Shown: one piece after another, positions 1-7,655 of the stretch | Layout: every line of letters starts with the position of its first letter | Position numbering within the stretch: the first letter of the stretch is position 1 | DNA from: Aeromonas sobria | GTDB lineage: Bacteria; Pseudomonadota; Gammaproteobacteria; Enterobacterales; Aeromonadaceae | Assembly: GCF_000820145.1 (NCBI RefSeq) | Contig: NZ_CDBW01000038.1 | Span: 1-34,324 of the forward strand | Length of the DNA: 34,324 nucleotides | Direction of reading: 5' to 3' | Made by a program: the position numbers and the translations under genes | Notes under the pieces: generated by a model | The model's input: only the letters and a program-made list of their open reading frames with translations | Database searches by the model: none | What the model was told of the DNA's origin: nothing

Positions 1-30
1 CCATATTCAGGACGGGACAGGTAAAAAGAA

Positions 31-57
31 AAAGCCCCATGAAGTTCATGGGGCTTT
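31..57 (-). terminator. Rho-independent terminator (distal)
   Basis: A near-perfect inverted repeat (13-base arms, AAAGCCCCATGAA and its complement, around a single central base) is followed on the minus strand by a U-rich tail, TTTTTCTTTTT. It lies past a first terminator and closes the locus. It could also end a convergent plus-strand gene outside the window, but the T tract favours the minus strand. Nothing coding is seen in bases 1-153. Confidence 0.8.
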
Positions 58-113
58 CGCTTTCAATATGGCGGTGAGGGATTATTAGAGCACTACAGTT
101 GCTAGCTGAATAA

Positions 114-143
114 GAAGAAAGCGGCCAGATGGCCGCTTTCTTC
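114..143 (-). terminator. Rho-independent terminator of the Sel1 lipoprotein gene
   Basis: A 13-bp stem (GAAGAAAGCGGCC and its complement) with a 4-base loop starts 10 bases after the stop codon of the Sel1-repeat gene. On the minus strand the stem ends in TTTCTTCTTATTC. Position and structure fit an intrinsic terminator of the minus-strand operon. Confidence 0.85.
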
Positions 144-153
144 AGGAGCGTTT

Positions 154-1521
154 TTAGCTCTTGCTGACGGTTGATGCCATTTTGCCAAACCAGTGCTCCG
201 ACAGCTTCTGCGCCTGTTTGACTTCCGGATTGGTCATTGCCGCTTCCAGCTCGTCCCGGGCCTGCACAGCCTCAGGCATCCCTTCTGTGGCTGCCAGTGA
301 AAGCCAGGCATAGGCATGCACCCGGTTGCGCGGAGCCCCCAGCCCCTCTTCACGTAGTGTTCCCATACGATATTGCGCCATACGATCACCTTGTTGGGCC
401 GCCTGGCGATACTGCTTGAGGGCCAGTGCGTAATCCTCTTTGCCACCTTGTCCCAGACGTAACATTTCACCGTAGGTGTACTGCGCGGCAATGTGTCCTT
501 GTTGGGCGGCCTTGGCATAGCTGGCTCTGGCCTGCTCCAGTTCACCTTGCTCCTGCTGTAGTGCTCCCAGATCGAACCATGCCTTGGTCACGCCACCGTC
601 AGCAGCCCGAGTTAACCAGTGGATCTGCTGCTCCCGGTCTACCTGCTGCAAACTCAATTGATATTCGGCCTCATGGGAGCCGTGTCCAGCGGCCAGCTCC
701 AGCCAGTAACGACCCAAAGCGGGGTCTGCAGATACCTCTTCCCCTGCCAGATACGCCATCCCTAGCCAAAGTTCTGCTTCGGCAGAACCTGCTGTGGCGG
801 CCCGCTGATAAGCCGTAAACGCATCGGCGGGAGCGGCCTGTTTGGCTTGCTGTAGTAAAGCATCGGGTTGCTGTTGAGCCGCGGCTTTATCGTTCCAGCG
901 CTGCGCGAGATCTGGACGCTTGGCAACCCCTTTACCTTGCTGGTAGCGCTCACCCAACAGGTACTGGGCATCACGGTTACCCAGTTCTGCCGCTTTTTCT
1001 AACCATTTGACGGCATCAGCATCAGCTCCCGGTTGTTGGCTATACCACCGGGCCAGGACTAACTGCGCTTCGGCATGATCCCGCTTGGCGGCCTGCTCGA
1101 ACCAATCGAGGCATTCGCTCGCCAGTTTGCCCTGATGCTGCTCCTGGCACATCAGCCCCAGCCGATAGCTGGCATTGGTGTTGCCAAGGCGAGCTGAACG
1201 CTGCCACCACTGAGTGGCCAGCACTGGATTTTTGGGCTCACCAAGCCCGGCCAGATACCAGTCGCCCACTTGCCATGCGGCGTTCGCGCGGATCTGCTGA
1301 TCGGCGGCCAAAGGGCCTGACTGCTCAGCCGCCTGCTGCATCCAGTGCATGGCATTGGGGTAATCGGGTTGGGCCGCCAGACGTTTGGCCAGCTCATATT
1401 GAGCCTTGCCATTGCCCTGAGTGGCAGCTTGGGATAATTCGGCGTCAGTGAGTGACGTAGTAGAAGAGCAGGCAGCGAGCATACCGGTCGCCAGCGCCAG
1501 CCATAAAGCACGAAATTTCAT
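154..1521 (-). CDS. Sel1-repeat lipoprotein, possible T6SS immunity or accessory protein
   Basis: 455 aa. The start is the ATG at 1521, because it opens a lipoprotein signal (MKFRALWLALATGMLAAC, lipobox LAAC, Cys at residue 18); an upstream in-frame start would add 18 residues before the signal. The rest is an array of roughly ten Sel1-like repeats of about 36 residues (A.Y.LG..Y..G.G...D...A..W...AA..G). These form an alpha-solenoid for protein binding. The predicted location is the periplasmic face of a membrane. It is the last gene after the PAAR-vgrG effector module. Sel1-repeat proteins are known immunity partners of some T6SS phospholipases (the Pseudomonas Tle5 systems), so a role in neutralising the upstream effector is plausible but inferred. 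No catalytic motif is seen. It could also be an unrelated housekeeping Sel1 protein at the cluster edge. Confidence 0.85.
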   Translation of the reverse strand: MKFRALWLALATGMLAACSSTTSLTDAELSQAATQGNGKAQYELAKRLAAQPDYPNAMHWMQQAAEQSGPLAADQQIRANAAWQVGDWYLAGLGEPKNPVLATQWWQRSARLGNTNASYRLGLMCQEQHQGKLASECLDWFEQAAKRDHAEAQLVLARWYSQQPGADADAVKWLEKAAELGNRDAQYLLGERYQQGKGVAKRPDLAQRWNDKAAAQQQPDALLQQAKQAAPADAFTAYQRAATAGSAEAELWLGMAYLAGEEVSADPALGRYWLELAAGHGSHEAEYQLSLQQVDREQQIHWLTRAADGGVTKAWFDLGALQQEQGELEQARASYAKAAQQGHIAAQYTYGEMLRLGQGGKEDYALALKQYRQAAQQGDRMAQYRMGTLREEGLGAPRNRVHAYAWLSLAATEGMPEAVQARDELEAAMTNPEVKQAQKLSEHWFGKMASTVSKS

Positions 1522-1588
1522 GGAAAAATCTACTCTGAGTGAAAATGTTACGGATGAATCACTGCCATCTTGCAAGCGGGTTCGTTAT

Positions 1589-1628
1589 GCGCCGCAGCCA
1601 CCTGATGGGCATACAGCTGATGCGGCGC
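1589..1628 (-). other. Intergenic hairpin between effector and Sel1 gene
   Basis: Arms 1589-1598 (GCGCCGCAGC) and 1616-1628 pair over 10 bp with a 2-base bulge around a loop of about 17 bases. No U tract follows on the minus strand, so it is not a classic terminator. It may stabilise or process the mRNA between the effector gene and the Sel1 gene, or weakly attenuate transcription. Function is inferred from structure only. Confidence 0.4.
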
Positions 1629-1672
1629 CTTCCCTGGCCATGAGCCTTGCCTGTCAGGTGGTCTGTTCTGCT

Positions 1673-3376
1673 CTATGCTGCTGCCTTATCATCATCCACC
1701 ACAGCCTCAATGCCACGTGGAACGAAGAAGTTGTTGCTGCGGAGCATGGTGTTGGCCTGAGCGTCGAGCGTAGCGTGCTTGAGCTCCTTCGAGCTGAAGT
1801 CATGCATGAAATAGTTGAAGAATGCGTCAACAACACGTGGAACTCGTAGGGATTCATTAAAGTTCAACACTATTTTGGCTGCCTGCACCGTCTTGCTCCA
1901 TGTCGGTTGATTCGCCACTATAGCGTCTGCGTCCCTGCCAACCTGCTCAAGCCAGCCCCAACGTGCCTTGAGTTCATCGCGTTCACTACCACGAGCAACC
2001 TCGAGGCGAGCCCGGTAGTCGAACAGCTTTTCTCCCAGCCAGATGCAGTAACAGTTCATATGCCGTTCGAAACCTGCCGGAGTCGGGTCGACCCGACCGG
2101 CCCACTTCTGGTAATAGTCGCTGAAATCCTGCACAGAGCGTCCAGCCAGGTTGTCCAGCATAACGAAGTAGCTCGCCACATATGGGTCTTTCTTGTTCAG
2201 AGTACGAAAGTTGGAGAACGGCACCTGAGCCCGACGAGCGGTATCAAACATCTTTCTAAGCGGCACCCGGCAAAGCTCGGCACTGGGCCGCTGTTCGTTA
2301 GGTAGTAAGCCCCCAGTAACATCTTCGCTGATGCCAGGGCAGAGCTCCTCCCGCCAACCTGACTTGAGCGGCCCAAGGGGCAGCAGGGGACGATAGTCAC
2401 GACGTTCATGGGCGGCTACCAGATGCAGGGCTCGCTTGACGGCTGGGTGAAGGGGCTTGTTATAGTCGATCACCTTGGCACCCGCTACCACGCCTAATGG
2501 CACGCCAGCCGGATTCTTGGTCAACAGGCCTGCCCAGTCAGACACCTCTGCAACGGTATCCCCCATATCGAGCAGGCTACGCCGTGAGCTGTCGAAGAGG
2601 CCAGCGAAGATCACCTCTACCTTGCTCTCCTCGTAGCGGTACTCGTTGCCCACCTTGGTACAGACCGACTCCAGCAGCTCCTCGATAAAGCGGCGAGCCA
2701 GAGCTGCCCCCAGATCGGCCCCGAAGACCGACACCTGGATCAACTTGATGGGAAGCTGGTTCAGTTCTTTGGAAGCGGACACGCTCAGTTTGAACTTATT
2801 CTTGGCATAATCGACTCTGGCATCGACCCCAGTCATAAACAAGTCGGCTACCCACGGGAGATCCCGGATGGGGGCTATGGCCTCAACCAATGCTCGCTTG
2901 GCCGCATTTTTGGCCGCTGAGGCTGACGCCTCGAAACTGCTCTTCAGGGTCAGCATATCGCCAAGCTTATTGGTCAAAACCTTGCTCCAATCCCCTTTGA
3001 CCGCCTCGACCACCGTTTCTTTGGCCTGACCTTTCAGATCGTCAAGGTAATCGCCAGCCAACGCCTTCTGCCTTGCATCCAGAATGCTGTCCAGTCGCTC
3101 AGCTGTGGTGTCATCAAGCTGCGTGCCCAAGCCAGGTATATAGACTTTGTCATAGGTATATGAAGATGTCAGTGCTGCGGTCATTTCCCTTGGATGCGCT
3201 CGAAACAGACGCCCTACATTGGTTAACCGCTGACTGTCCTCATCAATATTTATATTCCGCTGGCGGCCATCGAAGAAGAAGCCAATCTGCAATGCTAGAG
3301 AGCATGTGCCAATACCTGCCTGATGGAGGCTCTCCTCACGAGCTATACGGCAAGCTAAATCATCCCGGTCGATCAT
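1673..3376 (-). CDS. Putative T6SS effector with degenerate Tle1/DUF2235-like hydrolase fold
   Basis: 567 aa. The ATG at 3376 overlaps the upstream stop as ATGA. The scaffold resembles Tle1/DUF2235: an N-terminal strand IGFFFDG (31-37, compare IGVFFDG in the true Tle1-like protein at 30249-32201), the elbow region VFGADLGAALARRF (217-230), GLFD (259-262) and HLVAAHERRDYRP (318-330). In the elbow the usual GFSRGA is GADLGA, so the nucleophile Ser is Asp221. The usual PGAHSDIGGG is PGISEDVTGG (347-356), so the His is Ser350. Only the middle Asp262 remains. A long helical insert (about 100-180) separates the first strand from the elbow. Context (PAAR, VgrG, DUF4123 adaptor, then immunity-like genes) marks it as cargo of VgrG at 5258-7309. 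It is likely delivered to the periplasm or membrane of rivals. It may be a pseudoenzyme, a membrane disruptor or a new enzyme; the family link is by eye. Confidence 0.75.
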   Translation of the reverse strand: MIDRDDLACRIAREESLHQAGIGTCSLALQIGFFFDGRQRNINIDEDSQRLTNVGRLFRAHPREMTAALTSSYTYDKVYIPGLGTQLDDTTAERLDSILDARQKALAGDYLDDLKGQAKETVVEAVKGDWSKVLTNKLGDMLTLKSSFEASASAAKNAAKRALVEAIAPIRDLPWVADLFMTGVDARVDYAKNKFKLSVSASKELNQLPIKLIQVSVFGADLGAALARRFIEELLESVCTKVGNEYRYEESKVEVIFAGLFDSSRRSLLDMGDTVAEVSDWAGLLTKNPAGVPLGVVAGAKVIDYNKPLHPAVKRALHLVAAHERRDYRPLLPLGPLKSGWREELCPGISEDVTGGLLPNEQRPSAELCRVPLRKMFDTARRAQVPFSNFRTLNKKDPYVASYFVMLDNLAGRSVQDFSDYYQKWAGRVDPTPAGFERHMNCYCIWLGEKLFDYRARLEVARGSERDELKARWGWLEQVGRDADAIVANQPTWSKTVQAAKIVLNFNESLRVPRVVDAFFNYFMHDFSSKELKHATLDAQANTMLRSNNFFVPRGIEAVVDDDKAAA

Positions 3377-3894
3377 CTTCCTTTCCTCGTACGGTAGGTA
3401 TCAACAATGCTATCCATCTCTACAACGCAGCTATGGGCCCAGCGTACCATCGGGGTATTGTCAGGCAGTATCAATACACAGAAATCATCCTGTCCCTTTT
3501 CCCGCTTGGGCATGGGCAAAGTGACTGAGTGCTTCTCTGGTCGTAATCCTTCTTTTTCTAGCTGATCCAACGTGGTACTCAGCAACCAATCGATCTTCAC
3601 CGTGTCGCCGTCGATCCGATAGGGACCAGCACTACCACCGCCCGCATTTAATCCGTCAAACGCAAACGCATTACTGCCCATTTTACCGTTGACGTAGACG
3701 TAGCTGATGGGGCGATCCATCACGGAAGCAACGTCGATAGAGGCCCCGCCATGTCGCTCCTGCAACAGAAACGTCCATCCCAGCCAGAGCACCAGTACAA
3801 TCGCACTCAACCAACGCCCCCAGCGGGGCATCAAGTCCCACGCAGCAGTAGCCATTGTGGAGATAAATCGTGTTAGGCTTCTTTCTACACTCAT
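3373..3894 (-). CDS. DUF3304-like membrane protein, putative immunity (copy 2)
   Basis: 173 aa. One transmembrane segment (about 28-45, LSAIVLVLWLGWTFLL) follows a short basic N-terminus. The soluble domain after it carries a VNGKMGSN motif, a Gly-rich stretch and DFCVLILPDNTP near the end, resembling DUF3304 proteins. The N-in topology puts the domain in the periplasm. It is nearly identical over the first 50 residues and in the C-terminal third to the gene just upstream, with a divergent middle. Its stop overlaps the effector start (ATGA), so the two are translationally coupled. A periplasm-facing protein co-translated with a T6SS effector is most simply its immunity protein; this is inference. 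The coding region lies wholly downstream of the ghost fragment at 3909-4013. Confidence 0.78.
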   Translation of the reverse strand: MSVERSLTRFISTMATAAWDLMPRWGRWLSAIVLVLWLGWTFLLQERHGGASIDVASVMDRPISYVYVNGKMGSNAFAFDGLNAGGGSAGPYRIDGDTVKIDWLLSTTLDQLEKEGLRPEKHSVTLPMPKREKGQDDFCVLILPDNTPMVRWAHSCVVEMDSIVDTYRTRKGR

Positions 3895-3908
3895 GTTTGT
3901 CTCTTTTG

Positions 3909-4013
3909 TTATTCCTGGGCCGAACGCTCAACCAGCGAGCTGGTGCCGCTGTCCACTTGATGTAGGCTATCTTCTCGATCAATACGGCACTTCTGGTCAT
4001 CCCTATCCACCAT
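3909..4013 (-). pseudogene. Ghost of the effector N-terminus
   Basis: A 34-codon open frame starts 2 nt after the stop of the first DUF3304-like gene and ends 14 nt before the start of the second. Its product begins MVDRDDQKCRIDREDSLHQ. The full effector begins MIDRDDLACRIAREESLHQ, so 14 of the first 19 residues match and the gene-to-gene junction is the same. After about residue 26 the similarity stops, and the frame ends at TAA. It reads as the leftover 5' end of a second effector copy, deleted after duplication. It is unlikely to be functional alone, though it may keep ribosomes moving to the next immunity gene. Confidence 0.7.
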
Positions 4014-4015
4014 GA

Positions 4016-4534
4016 CTATTTCCTCGTCCGATAGGTATCAACAATGCTATCCAGCTCAACCGGGCAGCTATGGGCCCAACGAATCATCGGGGTATTGTCA
4101 GGTAGAATCAGTACACAAAAATCATCCTGCCCCTTCTCCCGCTTGGGCATGGGTAGAACAACGTTATACACTTCTGGCCTGTAACCAAGCTCGTCATACT
4201 GCTTGCGGGTCATCGCCAATTCCCATTTGATCTCGACCGTATCGCCCTCAATCCGGTAGGGACCCGCACTGCCGCCCCCACCAGCACCAAATCCGTCAAA
4301 CGCATCCGTGTTGCTACCCATCTTGCCATTGACATAGACGTAGGTGATGGGCCGATCAATCACCGACATGAGCACAACTGAAGCCCCACCATGTCGCTCC
4401 TGCAACAGAAACGTCCATCCCAACCAGAGCACCAGTACAATGGCACTCAGCCAGCGTCCCCAGCGGGGCATCAAGTCCCACACAGCCGTGGCCATGGTGG
4501 AAATAAATCGTGTCAGGCTTCTTTCTACTGTCAT
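4016..4534 (-). CDS. DUF3304-like membrane protein, putative immunity (copy 1)
   Basis: 172 aa and same layout as its downstream paralogue: basic N-terminus, one transmembrane helix (about 28-45), then a periplasmic domain with YVYVNGKMGSN (about 65-75), a Gly-rich run (GAGGGG) and a conserved C-terminal block. Over the first 52 residues only two differ from copy 2. The middle (about 52-60 and 100-125) diverges, which could set effector specificity. Its ATG overlaps the TGA of the DUF4123 gene (ATGA). It ends just before the effector ghost. It is probably an orphan immunity protein for a lost or variant effector, or a second dose against the present one (inference). Confidence 0.78.
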   Translation of the reverse strand: MTVERSLTRFISTMATAVWDLMPRWGRWLSAIVLVLWLGWTFLLQERHGGASVVLMSVIDRPITYVYVNGKMGSNTDAFDGFGAGGGGSAGPYRIEGDTVEIKWELAMTRKQYDELGYRPEVYNVVLPMPKREKGQDDFCVLILPDNTPMIRWAHSCPVELDSIVDTYRTRK

Positions 4535-5256
4535 GCTGATTGCTTGAGTTGCTCCAAGGCTGAGCGCCCACCTTCCAGATAGGCCAATCCCCAGAGTATT
4601 AACTGAGCGTCGCTTGCCCCTGCCTGCTTGGCCTTGTCGAGTACCTTGCGGACCATGGCCATCCGCTCACAGGGCGGAAACTGAGCAATATTATCCCCTG
4701 ATTGCCAGAGAGCCAGCAGTCGATGGGCTTGCGGTGATCCTTCCAATGCTTGATAGAGAGCCGGGGTCAGTTGCACCAGAACTGGTTCTGCCGGGGGGAT
4801 AGACAAGACCAGCTCACGCCAGTTGCCATTGCACTCCCGCAGCCACCAACGACTGATGCCACCAAAGATACCGCCAAGCCAGGGGGTATCCTGCTGCTCA
4901 AGCAGCAAGGGCAAGGCGTCAGGGGTATAGAACCGCAGCAGCATACTGAACTTGCCGTTTGGTTCTATCACTCTTACTCCCAGAGCCAACTGCTCTTGCA
5001 GTGCTTCAACAGGTCGCTCGCTGTCAATCAGCCCCACGATATGCCCCTGCTCGGCGAGTTCAGCCAGCAAGCCTTCATCCTGTTGCGAGCACTGCCAGAG
5101 CCAGGGGCCCAGATTGACCAGCTCAAACAGGTCATCGTGCAGATAGAGCGGCAAAAACAGCCCCTCACTCATCTTCTCTCGCTGCTCGGCACTAAGATGG
5201 GCCGCTTCGATAAGCGCAACTGCCTTTCCTTCACGCCAGATTGATTCAGGTAGCAT
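4531..5256 (-). CDS. DUF4123 T6SS adaptor/chaperone
   Basis: 241 aa. It resembles the DUF4123 family (Tap/TEC adaptors), which load a specific effector onto the tip of its VgrG and are not themselves secreted. No signal peptide or membrane segment is visible. The ATG lies 1 base after the VgrG stop with a GGGAG-type ribosome site overlapping the end of vgrG, and the gene ends in ATGA overlap with the first immunity gene. In other systems DUF4123 genes sit between vgrG and the effector they serve, so this one most likely loads the 567-aa effector encoded two genes downstream onto VgrG at 5258-7309. A second, different DUF4123 protein serves the other module. Confidence 0.85.
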   Translation of the reverse strand: MLPESIWREGKAVALIEAAHLSAEQREKMSEGLFLPLYLHDDLFELVNLGPWLWQCSQQDEGLLAELAEQGHIVGLIDSERPVEALQEQLALGVRVIEPNGKFSMLLRFYTPDALPLLLEQQDTPWLGGIFGGISRWWLRECNGNWRELVLSIPPAEPVLVQLTPALYQALEGSPQAHRLLALWQSGDNIAQFPPCERMAMVRKVLDKAKQAGASDAQLILWGLAYLEGGRSALEQLKQSA

Positions 5257-5257
5257 C

Positions 5258-7309
5258 TTACTCTCCCTTCACCACGGCATCGCCCTGAGCCATGGCTCTC
5301 AGCATGCAAGGAATGCAGACCGGTTTTTCAAGGGGCGGCATGGCCTTAAACAGCGGTGGCTTGGGTGGGGCAACAACCTCAACCGCACCGGGCTGGATCG
5401 GCATCTGCCCGGCCCAACCGGAGCCAGAGCCCGGGCTACCGCCGGAGTTCATCTTGATGGAGCCGCCAGAGAGGGTCACGCCACCGGCATCAATCTTGAC
5501 AAAGCTGCCGCCGACTTTGAGGGTCAGTTCGGCGCCTGCCTCCATCACGATTTTCATGCCCGCTTTGTGGTGTACCTCGTTGCCAGCATCAACCAACAAT
5601 GACTGCCCCAGTTTCTGGTGCATGGAAGCATCCACCGTCAGCGAATAGTCAGCCTTGATCTGGTCGCGCTTCTCGCCTTCTACCGTCAGGTGGTCATTGG
5701 CCTTGATGCGGGTCACACGTTCATTGTCGATATCAGTGTGCTGGTCGTGCTTGATATGCCAAGCTGCGTCGTTCTCTATCAGCACATTCAGGTCTTTCTG
5801 ACCGTGAATGTAAATCTCTTCCTGCCCCGCCTGATCTTCAAAACGCAGCTCATTGAAGCCCTCACCCTGGTGGGTTTCGGTACGCAGCACGGTGCGAGTC
5901 TTGTTGGCTGGCAACTCGTAGGGCGGTCGGTTAGTGGCGTGATAGGTACGACCCGTCACGATGGGCTGGTCGGGGTCCCCTTCAAGGAACTCGACAATGA
6001 CCTCGTGGCCAATACGCGGAATCGCCATCATGCCGTATTGGCCACCGGCCCAGCCCTGGCTCACCCGTACCCAGCAGGAGCTCATATCGTTGCTCGAGCC
6101 ATAGCGGTCCCAAGGGAACTGCAGTTTGACCCGCCCATGCTCGTCGCAGTAAATCTCTTCCCCGTCGGGGCCGACCACGCTGGCGATTTGCGGGCCATCC
6201 ACCATCGGCTTATGGGGGGCCTCGGGGCTGCCGATGCGCGCTCGCCAGGTGGTGCTCGCTTTGACCACCCCAAATTCGTTGTGGTAGACGGTCGGGCCAC
6301 TGCCACCCTCTTCCTCCAGCGCCTGCGGCTGTTCACCGATGTGGCGGATATGGACGATTTGCCAATCGGTGTTGAGGCTGCCATTGGGGTGTTCGGTCAG
6401 TGAAAACGTCTGGCCCGGCAACAGAGCCGCGCTGTTGGACTTGCCACTGCCCGCTACCGCGTCGTTGCGCAGGGCATCGAGCCGATGCTGGGCAAACGCC
6501 TTGCCGCTGCCGTCCTGCTTGTAGCGACCCGGATAATCGAAGTGCTGGTAGGTATCGCGCTGGTGCTCCAGCTCTGCCCCCATTTTCTTCTGGGAGAGGC
6601 CATAGGCCGGGGTCTTGAAGCTGTAGTCTTTCAGCTCCACATCCGAGGGGCGCACCGCTTCGCGGTAGTGGAACTGGCGAACATAGGCGCCCTGTTCCAG
6701 CGAGCGGTTGCCGAGATTGAAGAACAGCTCAGGGCCAGCGGTTAATGCCGCCGCATCGTCGGCAAACACGATGCGATGTTTGCCTGCTTCAAACTCGTGG
6801 AAGTAGAAGAGCCCCTCTTCGGCGGCAAGGCGGTTAGCGAAATCGAGGTCGGTCTCGCGGTATTGAACGCAGTATTCCCGCTGGGCATGCTCGTTTTTCA
6901 GGGCAAATGCGTAGTCGGTGATGCCGTGCTCTTGCAGCAAAATAGAGAGGATTTCGTCGGGCTTTTGTGCCTGGAAGATGCGGGAGTTTTGGCGCAGGCC
7001 CAATCGCCACAGCGTAGGTTTGACCTCGAGGCTATAACGGGTGCGGCGAAAGCCGCTGTCCCCTTGGGCAAACTCGCTCACTACCCCGCAGACGCGCCGT
7101 TGCAACTCGCCGTTGTACCAAACCATCAGCTCGCAGGGCTGGTCCAGTACGGCGCCAAAGTCGACATCGGGCTGGCTACTTGCCAACTCCAGCTGCAGGT
7201 TGAACGGTCGGTTCAACCCCTCGTCCAACTGGAAACTGGCCACCACGAAGGTGCCCTCGGGCAGCGCCCCCACCTTGACGGTGAATTGTAATCCTGTGCT
7301 TTGCGCCAT
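5258..7309 (-). CDS. vgrG: VgrG (TssI) spike protein, non-evolved
   Basis: 683 aa, the usual length for a VgrG without a toxin domain. The gp27-like base lies at about 10-390, an OB/gp5-like module near HGRVKLQFPWDRYG and GWAGGQYGMMAIPRIGHEVIV follows, and a beta-helix needle with repeated short strands (VDAGNEVHHKAG, IVMEAGAELTLKVGG) comes last. A short tail after SGSGWAGQMP is proline-rich and carries CIPC. A VgrG trimer caps the Hcp tube and carries PAAR and cargo. It follows the PAAR gene by 11 bases and precedes a DUF4123 adaptor. Its distal needle DNA is closely similar to that of the second vgrG at the right edge of the window. Confidence 0.96.
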   Translation of the reverse strand: MAQSTGLQFTVKVGALPEGTFVVASFQLDEGLNRPFNLQLELASSQPDVDFGAVLDQPCELMVWYNGELQRRVCGVVSEFAQGDSGFRRTRYSLEVKPTLWRLGLRQNSRIFQAQKPDEILSILLQEHGITDYAFALKNEHAQREYCVQYRETDLDFANRLAAEEGLFYFHEFEAGKHRIVFADDAAALTAGPELFFNLGNRSLEQGAYVRQFHYREAVRPSDVELKDYSFKTPAYGLSQKKMGAELEHQRDTYQHFDYPGRYKQDGSGKAFAQHRLDALRNDAVAGSGKSNSAALLPGQTFSLTEHPNGSLNTDWQIVHIRHIGEQPQALEEEGGSGPTVYHNEFGVVKASTTWRARIGSPEAPHKPMVDGPQIASVVGPDGEEIYCDEHGRVKLQFPWDRYGSSNDMSSCWVRVSQGWAGGQYGMMAIPRIGHEVIVEFLEGDPDQPIVTGRTYHATNRPPYELPANKTRTVLRTETHQGEGFNELRFEDQAGQEEIYIHGQKDLNVLIENDAAWHIKHDQHTDIDNERVTRIKANDHLTVEGEKRDQIKADYSLTVDASMHQKLGQSLLVDAGNEVHHKAGMKIVMEAGAELTLKVGGSFVKIDAGGVTLSGGSIKMNSGGSPGSGSGWAGQMPIQPGAVEVVAPPKPPLFKAMPPLEKPVCIPCMLRAMAQGDAVVKGE
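5401..5704 (-). repeat. VgrG needle repeat, copy A
   Basis: This 304-bp segment aligns without gaps to 34021-34324, a constant offset of 28,620 bases, in the same orientation. A hand count over the first 60 bases gives 51 matches. It encodes the distal beta-helix of both VgrG proteins and probably extends beyond the right window edge. Confidence 0.8.
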
Positions 7310-7320
7310 GACTCTGTTCC

Positions 7321-7608
7321 TTATCCTGCCTGTCCGCTACCGGAACCAATCACCACGCCACCACAATCCACTGCCGTGCCGGTAACGGCGATGGGTTTGC
7401 CGTTCACCAATACCGAGCCAACACCGCTGGCAATGGCCCGTGGGTGCGGTGGGTTGTTGGGCTTGTCGTGGGGCGCCAGCGGATCACCTTGCCGAGCCAC
7501 CGGCTTGCCATCGAGGAACACGTCGGGACTTGCAGCAATCACCGGGGTCGGAGGGAAGCCGTCGTGGTCGGTGCCAATATCACCGAGCAGTGCGATCGCG
7601 GGGCACAT
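7321..7608 (-). CDS. PAAR-domain spike tip protein
   Basis: 95 aa. The ATG at 7608 is preferred because GGAG lies 7 bases upstream; the ATG at 7614 is too close to that site. It is a plain PAAR-motif protein: PAIALLGDIGTDHDGFPPTPV, a PDVFLDGKPVARQGD block, HP, then SVLVNGKPIAVTGTAVDCGG. It forms the sharp cone on the VgrG trimer, usually with a bound metal held by His/Cys. There is no N- or C-terminal toxin extension, so cargo must ride on VgrG or the adaptor. It is the first gene of the PAAR-vgrG-DUF4123-immunity-effector operon and is preceded by a sigma-54 promoter candidate. Confidence 0.93.
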   Translation of the reverse strand: MCPAIALLGDIGTDHDGFPPTPVIAASPDVFLDGKPVARQGDPLAPHDKPNNPPHPRAIASGVGSVLVNGKPIAVTGTAVDCGGVVIGSGSGQAG

Positions 7609-7655
7609 AGTCATTCTCCATATGAGCGGGGACAAGCAACGGCATCATCCCTCAT

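Larger units (their letters stand above)
3373..4534 (-). repeat. Tandem duplication: immunity gene plus effector 5' end
   Basis: Two head-to-tail copies with an offset of about 640 bp: 4534-3909 (DUF3304-like gene plus effector N-terminal ghost) and 3894 onward (DUF3304-like gene plus full effector). The N-terminal 50 codons and C-terminal third of the membrane-protein genes are almost identical, and the effector starts align for about 26 codons. See the separate finding. Confidence 0.85.

Noticed and set aside
3683..4000. 105-codon minus-strand frame crossing from the ghost into the second immunity gene
   Set aside because: It is in a different frame from both the effector ghost and the immunity gene, both of which are supported by similarity.
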